Assembly: GCA_001564135.1 (NCBI GenBank)
Contig: LKNH01000026.1
Span: 1 to 16,440 of the forward strand
DNA: 16,440 nucleotides
Direction: 5' to 3'
From: Halobacteriaceae archaeon Tc-Br11_E2g27
Lineage (GTDB): Archaea > Halobacteriota > Halobacteria > Halobacteriales > Haloarculaceae
This document shows positions 1-6,028 of this stretch, piece after piece. Under the pieces are notes generated by a model that worked only from the letters and a program-made list of their open reading frames with translations, was not told the DNA's origin and searched no databases. Both the position numbers and the translations under genes were made by a program. Numbering within the stretch: position 1 is the stretch's first letter; the number at the start of each line of letters is the position of its first letter.

Positions 1-870
1 ACCTTCGTCGCGATCAGCGCTGGTCTGTTGCACTTTCCGCCGGTGCTTTTCGCCGCGTTTCGGTACGATCTCGCCGCGATACTGCTTCTCGCATACGTCT
101 ATCACACGGAGGATATATGGCGTCCACGGGAGCGAAACGAGTGGACTGAAGTTGCCGTCGGTGCGGTGTTTCTCATCGCCGCGTATCACGCGTTCCTCTT
201 CGCCGGTCAACAACATACGACCGCCGCAACGGCCGCAATTATCGTGAGTCTCACCCCGATTCTCACGGCCGGCTTCTCGCGGGTGTTTGTCCCAGAATAT
301 TCGCTGACCCCGATCGGCGTTGTTGGCCTTCTATGCGGTGTGACTGGCGTGGTTGTCATCGCACGCCCCGATCCAGCGAATTTGCTGTCGTCGGATGTGG
401 TCGCTACGGGGCTCATCTTCTGTGCCGCGTCAGCGATGGCGCTCGGGAGCGTCCTCTCGCGCGGAATCGAGTCGTCGCTTCCCACGCTCACGATGCAGGC
501 GTGGGCGATGCTCGGCGGGGCGATTCTCATGCACGCGGTGAGCGCTTCGATGGGAGAACCGTTCGATATCGGTGCTTGGACGCACCCAGAAGCGCTCGGC
601 TCGCTGGCGTTTCTCGTGGTCGTCTCGAGTGTACTCGGCTTCTTCCTGTATTTTACCTTGCTCGAAAATCTTGGTCCGGTTGAACTCAACATGGTTTCGT
701 ACGTCGCACCTGCCATCGCTGCGGTCGTCGGATGGCTCTACCTCGGCGAAGCGATCTACCCCTCGACTATCTTCGGGTTTGTACTCATCGCCATTGGATT
801 CGTCCTCACGAAGCGGCGTTTTATGGCACGGGAACTTTCCGCGTTGAAAGCTTCCCTAACGGCCAAGTAG
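1..870 (+). CDS. DMT-superfamily (EamA) membrane transporter, 5' end outside window
   Basis: The reading frame is open from base 1 to the TAG at 868-870 (289 visible residues), so the true start lies upstream. A TTG at 28 is in frame, but conserved-looking coding sequence (TFVAISAGL) precedes it. The product is a chain of hydrophobic helices, about nine visible, in the two-repeat arrangement of EamA/RhaT-type drug/metabolite transporters. The first repeat has the typical LFAAFRYDLAAILLL segment. The second runs from about residue 130 to 275 and ends in a short basic tail (LTKRRFMARE). These proteins export or exchange small metabolites across the cytoplasmic membrane; the substrate cannot be read from sequence. 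The next gene is convergent, so this is the 3' end of a plus-strand unit. Confidence 0.88.
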   Translation, partial: TFVAISAGLLHFPPVLFAAFRYDLAAILLLAYVYHTEDIWRPRERNEWTEVAVGAVFLIAAYHAFLFAGQQHTTAATAAIIVSLTPILTAGFSRVFVPEYSLTPIGVVGLLCGVTGVVVIARPDPANLLSSDVVATGLIFCAASAMALGSVLSRGIESSLPTLTMQAWAMLGGAILMHAVSASMGEPFDIGAWTHPEALGSLAFLVVVSSVLGFFLYFTLLENLGPVELNMVSYVAPAIAAVVGWLYLGEAIYPSTIFGFVLIAIGFVLTKRRFMARELSALKASLTAK

Positions 871-1189
871 CGTCTTGGGAAACGCAGAATCGTATTGGTG
901 CTTCCCTGACCACCCGACAGAGAGATTGGTACCCAGAACATAGTCTGTGCAGGCATATGCGGACAATTGATGTAGTCCCTCCTTACGGGTTCACCAAATA
1001 GCGAAAAGGTCAGGTCAGGCCAAAGTTACGGGAAACAAATCAGTTCGGTATTTATTTCTCCGCCTCGGATTTCCTCGCTCACTTCGCTCGTTGTGGGAAC
1101 CCTCCCGGCAAAAACGTGGCCTGTATCGTGAACACGAATATTGACAAAGGGCGACTAGAGGGACCGTGTGAAATCTTCGATGACACGCT
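871..1189. other. Intergenic stretch of about 320 bp, no supported gene
   Basis: This lies between the convergent transporter and GIDE genes. I find no tRNA-like cloverleaf, terminal inverted repeat or convincing coding frame. It holds an Arg/Ser-rich minus-strand frame (1015-1227) that overlaps the end of the GIDE gene, and a stretch of short CGCTC/TTCGCTCG-type repeats near 1075-1092. It may be plain 3' flank or the decayed tail of something older. Confidence 0.5.
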
Positions 1190-1975
1190 CTACAATAGGA
1201 AAAAGACGCCCGAACTAAGGAAGCCAACTCCGAGAACCCCTAAAGCAAACCCAAATAGCGTCCGCAAAATCGGCCCCTTCGCAATCCGGCGGATGGCTTT
1301 TCGTTCGCTCGAATCCGAGATAATGAGTGGTGAGTTACCACTCCCATCAGTCAATGTGCCGTCGATACGGCCACTCCCCCACTCCCCTGCAGGGGCACGT
1401 TCGACAGTACCATAGACGTAGACCGGCTCACCAGGTTCCAGTCGGTGCTCGATAAATCGCTGGTCGTTGCCGTAATCGAGTTCGGTGATGACGAGATTGA
1501 CTGATTTCTGTTGACTGTCGACATCATCGACAAGGTCGATGAAGTTGGCAATTCGCTCCGGTGGCTCCTCGCCTCCCTTCACCCGGAGTCGCCACGATTC
1601 AAGGTGAAGTTCCGGTGCGGTTGGTTCGACCAGCACTGAACCGCTCGTATCCTCCACTAGAAACGGAACTGCCCGACCACCTTTTGTCAGCGTCTGCCAT
1701 GAGCTCGAATTACCGCTTGACCGGTATTCCTGAACCTCGTACTCGTAGGCCAGACAGTCGGTTCCGGAAAAAACTGCCGTCGCACAGTCTTCGTCGATGC
1801 GCGCAGTCCCCTCAACCTCGACCGGGCCGTCGTGATAGACAAGGTCACGGATCGGAACTGGGTCACCGGTGTAGAGATGATAAAGCAGCGGCAGTCGGCG
1901 TCCCCCGGTGTAGAGATAATAGCCGCCGATAAACGTGAGAGCTGCTCCGAGCAGCGGGAAAATAATCGTGTCCAT
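1190..1975 (-). CDS. GIDE-domain membrane protein (E3-ligase-like, RING absent)
   Basis: The 261-residue protein has a hydrophobic N-terminal segment (about residues 3-24), a soluble middle and a C-terminal membrane segment (about 239-260). The middle contains CLAYEYEVQEYR, then WRLRVKGGEEPPERIANF and a beta-rich part ending in SPLIISDSSERKAIRRI. This matches the GIDE domain first named in the eukaryotic MULAN/MAPL ubiquitin ligase, which lies between two membrane helices. In MULAN a RING finger follows the second helix; here the protein ends at that helix, so no ligase activity should be assumed. Haloarchaeal homologs are often labelled E3 ubiquitin ligase from this domain alone. The ATG at 1975 is supported by a TATA-like box 25 nt upstream. 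Function is unknown. Confidence 0.8.
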   Translation of the reverse strand: MDTIIFPLLGAALTFIGGYYLYTGGRRLPLLYHLYTGDPVPIRDLVYHDGPVEVEGTARIDEDCATAVFSGTDCLAYEYEVQEYRSSGNSSSWQTLTKGGRAVPFLVEDTSGSVLVEPTAPELHLESWRLRVKGGEEPPERIANFIDLVDDVDSQQKSVNLVITELDYGNDQRFIEHRLEPGEPVYVYGTVERAPAGEWGSGRIDGTLTDGSGNSPLIISDSSERKAIRRIAKGPILRTLFGFALGVLGVGFLSSGVFFLL

Positions 1976-1997
1976 GTACGATAGATTCCTTGCCGGG

Positions 1998-2003
1998 TAT
2001 AAG
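1998..2003 (-). promoter_or_regulatory. TATA-like box of the GIDE gene
   Basis: Minus-strand CTTATA is centred about 25 nt before the ATG at 1975, which implies a leaderless transcript. Confidence 0.45.
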
Positions 2004-2116
2004 AAAATACAGCAGTCGTTTCGCTCAGGAAGACGATTCCGTACAGTCTGTAGCGGTTGGTATCAGAGCGATACTCCCAGTACGCCACAAATGCGATAGT
2101 CGTGACTGGCCGGGTG

Positions 2117-2132
2117 AAAATAAAACGGAAAA
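2117..2132 (-). terminator. Oligo-T terminator after the histone-fold-like gene
   Basis: On the minus strand, about 14 nt after the stop codon, three T4 runs lie close together (TTTTCCGTTTTATTTT). Archaeal transcription commonly ends at such T-rich tracts without a strong hairpin. Confidence 0.45.
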
Positions 2133-2146
2133 CGTTCGCGTCAGCC

Positions 2147-2314
2147 TTACAGGTCGCGCGGCTGGACCGTCTTTCGGTCGTTTTCTTCTGCGCGACGTGC
2201 GGCGTCTGCGAGAAGTTCCTCAACTTCGTCGTCGAGGGCAGCGTAGAAGTCAGACGCAACGTTCATGTCATCGAGCTCTTCTTTTACGGCGGCTTTGACG
2301 ATTAGGTCTGCCAT
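2147..2314 (-). CDS. Very short histone-fold-like protein (DUF1931/CBF-NF-Y type), 55 aa
   Basis: The ATG at 2314 and TAA at 2147-2149 give a 55-residue acidic protein beginning MADLIVKAAVKEELDDMNVA and ending NDRKTVQPRDL. The layout is a short helix (about 4-17), a loop (NVAS), a long central helix (about 22-47) and a strand-like KTVQPRDL. This is the alpha1-loop1-alpha2-loop2 order of the histone fold, and the last part resembles the RKTVKPEDI motif of archaeal histones. Helix alpha3 is missing because the protein stops right after loop 2. I recall haloarchaeal proteins of the same length and ending, so this is probably the natural form. DNA binding or dimerisation with another histone-fold protein is inference. 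A TATA-like box and a downstream T-tract frame it as a single-gene unit. Confidence 0.82.
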   Translation of the reverse strand: MADLIVKAAVKEELDDMNVASDFYAALDDEVEELLADAARRAEENDRKTVQPRDL

Positions 2315-2339
2315 ACAAGCGTTGATAATTCGAGGATGG

Positions 2340-2347
2340 TTTATAAG
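2340..2347 (-). promoter_or_regulatory. TATA box of the histone-fold-like gene
   Basis: Minus-strand CTTATAAA is centred about 29 nt before the ATG at 2314. It is one of the clearest TATA matches in the window and implies a leader of at most a few bases. Confidence 0.6.
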
Positions 2348-2426
2348 CTTTCTCGTTTCAACCGGGTTTTGGCCGGTCTACCCGGTGTTTCCGGTGGTTT
2401 CGACGGAGACTGGGTGATAAACCTTA

Positions 2427-2567
2427 TTACTGAGTGTCAGCACAGGGCGGTCTCGTCGTCAGAAGCTCGTGGCAAACCGGGCATCTGATGTCGACCGCAT
2501 CCTCGTGCGCATCACATATCCAGGAGCCGTCGGTGGTATCCGTATGCTGACAACGGGGACAACTCAT
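2427..2567 (-). CDS. Small zinc-finger protein, 46 aa
   Basis: From the ATG at 2567 the product is 46 residues with cysteines at 3, 6, 18, 29, 32 and 43. CPRC near the start and RCPVCHEL near residue 28 make two knuckles able to hold one zinc ion. This fits the many tiny CPxC-type zinc-finger proteins of haloarchaea, most of unknown role and some implicated in biofilm or stress phenotypes. The frame stays open upstream to an ATG at 2645 (72 aa) and a GTG at 2687. The extension is Arg-rich (RLRRRR) and unlike the acidic remainder, so I prefer 2567. However, a TATA-like box sits 26 nt before 2645, so either the longer form is made or the mRNA has a leader of about 78 nt. Confidence 0.6.
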   Translation of the reverse strand: MSCPRCQHTDTTDGSWICDAHEDAVDIRCPVCHELLTTRPPCADTQ

Positions 2568-2668
2568 CACTGCTTTGCGGCGGCGTCGAAGTCGGAGGTC
2601 TGCTGGGGCCGACCCGACGAACGAATTGGTTTTCGTACGGGTCATCACGTATGGGTAGGTGCCGAGCG

Positions 2669-2674
2669 AATAAG
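2669..2674 (-). promoter_or_regulatory. TATA-like box for the zinc-finger gene
   Basis: Minus-strand CTTATT is centred about 26 nt before an in-frame ATG at 2645. It predicts transcription starting at or near that ATG. Confidence 0.35.
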
Positions 2675-2689
2675 AGTGTGTTGCCACAC

Positions 2690-2713
2690 AATGGTTTTCT
2701 TAACCATTAATGG
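2690..2713. repeat. Two overlapping palindromes upstream of the zinc-finger promoter
   Basis: AATGGTT (2690-2696) and AACCATT (2702-2708) form a 7-bp inverted repeat around TTCTT. The second arm also belongs to the perfect palindrome CCATTAATGG (2704-2713). The block lies just upstream of the TATA-like box at 2669-2674 and about 100 nt past the archease stop. A regulator-binding site is plausible; nothing identifies the regulator. Confidence 0.4.
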
Positions 2714-2811
2714 GCAAATTGGTACATTGTAGGGCTATCAACGAGTCGCACTCCGCGACAAAACCCACCAGCACAGACAACCATCCATCTAACAGTCATA
2801 CTATGCGCTGC

Positions 2812-3222
2812 TCAGACATCAAATACCACATAGGTGCGCCAGTTACCCCGTTCGAAAGAGATATGCATCTCGGAGTAGGTTACCGCTTTCAGGTCACGCG
2901 CGGTAACCCGCTCCAGTGGTACACCGCGATAACTCCCCGAAAATACCCAGTCATCGGTGCGCTCTGAGACGACGCCACGATTGTCAACGGGAAGGACCGA
3001 CCGAACATCTCGCTCGTAGATGAGTTCGTCCAGATAATCGAACAACAGCGCCTCACGATTCTCCGCGGCGACTGTGAGCTCGCTTCGACTGCCGTCTGCA
3101 GGCCACTCGTCACACATGGCCGCGGCCATCCCGTTGGCAGTGGCGGCAAATGCTTCGCCAAGCGTCTCGCCAGTCGCCTCGACTGCAACGTCTGCTGTAT
3201 GCTCCCGCAGCGTATAGTCCAT
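2812..3222 (-). CDS. Archease (RtcB RNA-ligase cofactor)
   Basis: The 136-residue protein has the archease length and layout. It starts MDYTLREHTADVAVEA, with the HTAD motif at residues 8-11, continues LGEAFAATANGMAAAMCD and ends WRTYVVFDV. Asp11 and the penultimate Asp135 are the usual metal-binding acidic positions. Archease speeds guanylylation and turnover of RtcB, the ligase that joins tRNA halves after intron removal, and acts in the cytoplasm. The start at 3222 puts the HTAD motif at the normal distance from the N-terminus. It is divergent from the RimI-like gene with a 107-bp spacer. A weak TATA-like CTTACA on the minus strand (3246-3251) lies about 26 nt before the ATG. RtcB is not in this window. 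Confidence 0.93.
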   Translation of the reverse strand: MDYTLREHTADVAVEATGETLGEAFAATANGMAAAMCDEWPADGSRSELTVAAENREALLFDYLDELIYERDVRSVLPVDNRGVVSERTDDWVFSGSYRGVPLERVTARDLKAVTYSEMHISFERGNWRTYVVFDV

Positions 3223-3240
3223 TGCTGCCGTTAGGACCGG

Positions 3241-3277
3241 CTCGGTGTAAGATGTTCGGGCTTGGTGCCCAACCGAG
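3241..3277. promoter_or_regulatory. Nested inverted repeat in the archease/rimI divergent spacer
   Basis: CTCGGT (3241-3246) pairs with ACCGAG (3272-3277), and inside them GGGC (3258-3261) pairs with GCCC (3267-3270) around TTGGT. The element sits between the two divergent promoters. It could be an operator or a chance structure. Confidence 0.3.
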
Positions 3278-3298
3278 ACGCGTTGGTATGCGGAGGAA

Positions 3299-3305
3299 TT
3301 ATTAT
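3299..3305 (+). promoter_or_regulatory. TATA-like box of the rimI-like gene
   Basis: TTATTAT is centred about 28 nt before the GTG at 3330. It supports that codon as a leaderless start over the longer frame that overlaps archease. Confidence 0.5.
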
Positions 3306-3329
3306 CGTGCCAGCCTCTATCTGCGTATA

Positions 3330-3812
3330 GTGAGCGTTCACGTCCAGCGGGAAGTTATCGGCTCAGGCGACAACGACTTTGTCGAACACGCCTGGCAACT
3401 CAAAGAACGCATTCGGGTCGAGGAGGGTGTCCTCAGACAGCGAAAGAATTTCTTCACGAGTGCGTATACCCGCTCAACAGTCTATCTCTACGTTGACCGC
3501 GGTGAGGAGAAGCTCGTTGGCTTTGCAGCCGTCCGTCGTGATGGGTATATTCTCTTTCTTGCTGTTGACCCAATGTACCGCGGCCAGGGGTTCGGAAAGC
3601 GCCTCGTTGCCAACGTTGCCGAAGACTACGCAACGGTCACCTGTCACGCGAGAACGACCAACGAACGCGCATTACATTTCTACGAAACGCTTGGTTTCGA
3701 AATCAAACGCCGCATCGATAATTACTACGAAGATGGCGGCAATGCCTACTATCTCCAACTTGGCGAGCAAGAAAGTATCCGAGAACGTCTGGCGAGCCGT
3801 CTTCGCCGCTGA
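3330..3812 (+). CDS. rimI: GNAT N-acetyltransferase, RimI-like
   Basis: The GTG start gives 160 residues. The GNAT acetyl-CoA pyrophosphate loop reads RGQGFGKRL (Arg84-Gly89 core), preceded by strand ILFLAVDPMY and followed by NERALHFYETLGFE, the hallmark of the RimI/ribosomal-protein-alanine acetyltransferase branch. These enzymes acetylate protein N-termini using acetyl-CoA in the cytoplasm; in archaea a RimI homolog is a general N-terminal acetyltransferase. The frame is open upstream to an ATG at 3150, but that part runs antisense through the archease gene and has a non-acidic, Arg/Leu/Pro-rich composition. With the TATA-like box at 3299-3305, this makes GTG 3330 the better start. An ATG at 3288 is the alternative. 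Target proteins are unknown. Confidence 0.85.
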   Translation: MSVHVQREVIGSGDNDFVEHAWQLKERIRVEEGVLRQRKNFFTSAYTRSTVYLYVDRGEEKLVGFAAVRRDGYILFLAVDPMYRGQGFGKRLVANVAEDYATVTCHARTTNERALHFYETLGFEIKRRIDNYYEDGGNAYYLQLGEQESIRERLASRLRR

Positions 3813-3848
3813 CCTCGATACCAACGACAACTGCTACTGAGACAACTA

Positions 3849-3857
3849 TTTTTAATA
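3849..3857 (+). promoter_or_regulatory. TATA-like box of the DUF192 gene
   Basis: TTTTTAATA is centred about 23 nt before the ATG at 3876, compatible with a leaderless or nearly leaderless mRNA. Confidence 0.45.
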
Positions 3858-3875
3858 GCCACGCATAGCGCCGCT

Positions 3876-4304
3876 ATGGCCGACGCGCGTGTCATTCACG
3901 AAGGGGATGAAACACTCGATGGGAAATCAAATCGGCGTGTACTTGCGTCGAACGTTGATATTGCGGACTCAGCACTTTCACAAGCCAAAGGCCTCATGTT
4001 TCAGTCGACGCTTCCGGAGGAGTATGCACTGGTTCTCGAAGTTGGCGGCGACAGTCTTCTCCCGATTCCCCGTGGTCCACCACGACATTTCGTCCACATG
4101 CTGTTCGTCAGAACAGCACTGGATGTTCTCTGGGTCGTCGAGGATGAGGTCACGAAGAAAGCTCGTATGTACCCCTGGCGGAGTATGAAGATGGGGAAAG
4201 CCGACCGAATCATCGAACTGTCCGCAGGAGCGGCGGATGGAGTCGAGCCGGGAGATGCCGTCTATATCGAAACAGCGGCTGGCGAACGTCTTGACGCTCA
4301 CTAG
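3876..4304 (+). CDS. DUF192 family protein
   Basis: The 142-residue protein contains the DUF192 order: SQAKGLMFQ (about 35-43), HFVHMLFVRTALDVLWVVEDEV in the middle, then YPWRSMKMGKADRIIELSAG and a closing GVEPGD. The family is small, beta-rich and widespread in bacteria and archaea. Some members carry a signal peptide; this one does not, so it is probably cytoplasmic. No biochemical role is established that I can name. It stands alone on the plus strand between the rimI-like gene and cimA with its own TATA-like box. Confidence 0.85.
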   Translation: MADARVIHEGDETLDGKSNRRVLASNVDIADSALSQAKGLMFQSTLPEEYALVLEVGGDSLLPIPRGPPRHFVHMLFVRTALDVLWVVEDEVTKKARMYPWRSMKMGKADRIIELSAGAADGVEPGDAVYIETAAGERLDAH

Positions 4305-4342
4305 GCCCGTTAGTGGAAAATATTGCCAAATTGTCAACCCTT

Positions 4343-4349
4343 CTTAAAA
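4343..4349 (+). promoter_or_regulatory. Candidate TATA box of cimA
   Basis: CTTAAAA lies in an A/T-rich stretch about 72 nt before the GTG at 4418. A start site about 26 nt downstream (near 4372) would leave a leader of roughly 45 nt containing the hairpin at 4380-4398. Confidence 0.35.
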
Positions 4350-4379
4350 GCAAAAACCACAAAGGCCAACTTTTTGTAC

Positions 4380-4398
4380 ACTGGTCCCTCCAACCAGT
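4380..4398 (+). promoter_or_regulatory. Hairpin/palindrome in the cimA leader
   Basis: ACTGGT (4380-4385) and ACCAGT (4393-4398) form a perfect 6-bp inverted repeat around a 7-nt loop (CCCTCCA). It ends 12 nt before an ATG at 4411 and 19 nt before the GTG used for cimA. It could be an operator just downstream of the start site or an RNA hairpin. Confidence 0.4.
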
Positions 4399-4417
4399 AC
4401 TGAGGTTAGCATGACCC

Positions 4418-5956
4418 GTGATCGATTTATTCGGGGGCCACCCCGACACTACCGCACTCTCTGACGTTTCGGATGTACAGTTCCTCGATACGACACTGCG
4501 CGATGGCGAACAAGCGCCTGGTATCTCGCTAACGCCCGAGGAGAAAGCACACATTGCCCGGAAACTCGATGACGCGAACATCGATGTCATCGAGGCTGGC
4601 AGCGCCTGCACCGGGCCGGGCGAGCGCGAGACTATCCGCCGCGTGACCAATCTGGATGTCTCCGCGACAGTGACGAGTTTCTGTCGCGGCATTCAGAACG
4701 ATATCGACCTCGCAATGGACTGTGGGGTCAACGGTATCGACCTCGTGGTACCGGCAAGCGACAAGCACATCACTGATAAAGTCGGCATGAGCCGCGAGGA
4801 GAATATCCAGAACACTACTGAGTTGGTCGAATACGCCAAAGACCACGACCTCTGGGTCGAGGTGATTGGCGAAGACGGTTCTCGGGCAGATATCGACTAT
4901 CTCGAAGCGTTGATGGAATCGGCACTCGACGCTGGCGCTGACCGCGTCTGTTACGCAGATACCGTCGGTCACGCCACACCAGACAAGACGCTTGAGGTTG
5001 TTTCGACGCTCTCGAAGTTGGGACCAACGAGTACCCACACACACGACGACCTTGGGCTTGCCGTGACCAACGCACTGGTCTCAATCGCGGCCGGCGCAGA
5101 CCTCGTCCACGGCACAATCAACGGCGTCGGCGAACGAGCCGGAAACGTGGCACTGGAAGAGGTCGCAATCGCGCTCTACCATGGCTACGACATCGAGACG
5201 ATGGAACTTGATCAGGTCTATGACCTTGCCCAACTGGTCGCAAACAAGACCGGTATTCCGCTCCCACCGAACAAGGCTGTCGTCGGACAGAACGCCTTCA
5301 CGCACGAATCGGGCATTCACACCGACGGGACGCTCAAAGATGATTCGATGTATGAGCCGTACCCGCCGGAGTTGGTGGGTCGAAAGCGTCGACTGGCACT
5401 CGGGAAACACGCTGGTCGCGCCGGGGTCGAAGCCGCACTCAACGAGCACGATTTCGATGCCAGCGAAGAACAGGTTATCGAGATTGTCAACCGCGTCAAG
5501 AAACTCGGTGACCGCGGCAAGCGCGTCACTGACGTCGACCTGTTGACGATTGCAGAAGAAGTCTGCGGCGAAGAACGTGACCGCCGGGTCGAACTGCTCG
5601 ATTTGACCGCAGTCAGCGGCGTCAACCCACCGACTGCGAGCATCAGGCTCTCTGTCGATGGCGAAGTGCGCGAGAACGCCGCAGTTGGCTCCGGTCCTGT
5701 CGATGCAGCGATGAACGCAACCGTCGAGGCACTCAGTCACGAGGCAGACGCCTCGCTTGAATCCTACCGCGTTGACGCTATCACCGGCGGAACCTCCGCT
5801 GTCGTGACCGTCGAAGTGGAGATGCGCCGCGGCGACGAGACCGTCTCCGTGACCGCAAGCGATTCGGATATCACGTCCGCATCGGTCTCTGCGATGGTCG
5901 ACGCGATGGACCGACTCATTGCTGATGACGAAAGCGCCGTCATCGCTGACGACTAG
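4418..5956 (+). CDS. cimA: (R)-citramalate synthase / 2-isopropylmalate synthase family
   Basis: The 512-residue enzyme condenses acetyl-CoA with an alpha-keto acid: pyruvate to citramalate for isoleucine, or 2-ketoisovalerate to isopropylmalate for leucine. The TIM-barrel lyase domain starts with FLDTTLRDGEQ (Asp24-Gln32), has metal ligands in HTHDD (His207/His209) and GVGERAGN near residue 236, and ends with FTHESGIHTDG. The C-terminal 120 residues look like the LeuA-type allosteric domain that senses the pathway amino acid. DVIEAGSA...GERE resembles the archaeal citramalate synthase branch, so cimA is preferred; leuA remains possible. The start is a GTG. An ATG seven bases upstream (4411) opens a different frame of 17 codons, so a leader peptide or a one-base sequence error near the start should be kept in mind. 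No leuBCD or ilv genes are adjacent. Confidence 0.85.
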   Translation: MIDLFGGHPDTTALSDVSDVQFLDTTLRDGEQAPGISLTPEEKAHIARKLDDANIDVIEAGSACTGPGERETIRRVTNLDVSATVTSFCRGIQNDIDLAMDCGVNGIDLVVPASDKHITDKVGMSREENIQNTTELVEYAKDHDLWVEVIGEDGSRADIDYLEALMESALDAGADRVCYADTVGHATPDKTLEVVSTLSKLGPTSTHTHDDLGLAVTNALVSIAAGADLVHGTINGVGERAGNVALEEVAIALYHGYDIETMELDQVYDLAQLVANKTGIPLPPNKAVVGQNAFTHESGIHTDGTLKDDSMYEPYPPELVGRKRRLALGKHAGRAGVEAALNEHDFDASEEQVIEIVNRVKKLGDRGKRVTDVDLLTIAEEVCGEERDRRVELLDLTAVSGVNPPTASIRLSVDGEVRENAAVGSGPVDAAMNATVEALSHEADASLESYRVDAITGGTSAVVTVEVEMRRGDETVSVTASDSDITSASVSAMVDAMDRLIADDESAVIADD

Positions 5957-5968
5957 CGTCGCTCTTTG

Positions 5969-5987
5969 CGGAACACCTCACGTTCCG
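5969..5987 (+). repeat. Hairpin and direct repeat between cimA and the aldo/keto reductase
   Basis: CGGAAC (5969-5974) pairs with GTTCCG (5982-5987) around a 7-nt loop, 12 nt after the cimA stop. The motif CGTTCCGT at 5981-5988 recurs as a direct repeat at 6011-6018, 30 nt on and shortly before the next ATG. No T-run follows, so a binding site is as likely as a terminator. Confidence 0.3.
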
Positions 5988-6028
5988 TCTCCAGAACTGG
6001 TTTGATGATTCGTTCCGTAGCAAACAGC

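Noticed and set aside
207..716. Minus-strand frame of 169 residues inside the transporter gene
   Set aside because: It is a shadow of the membrane-protein codons on the plus strand.
871..1189. Possible tRNA or insertion-sequence end in the largest gene-free stretch
   Set aside because: No acceptor/T-arm pairing, no target-site duplication and no terminal inverted repeats could be found by eye.
3150..3329. N-terminal extension of the RimI-like protein
   Set aside because: It overlaps archease on the opposite strand, has a non-acidic composition and is contradicted by a TATA-like box placed for a start at 3330.
4529..5740. Long minus-strand frames (171 and 219 residues) opposite cimA
   Set aside because: They run antisense to a clear enzyme gene with intact motifs, and their products show no family features. 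The biased third codon position of GC-rich genes leaves such frames open.
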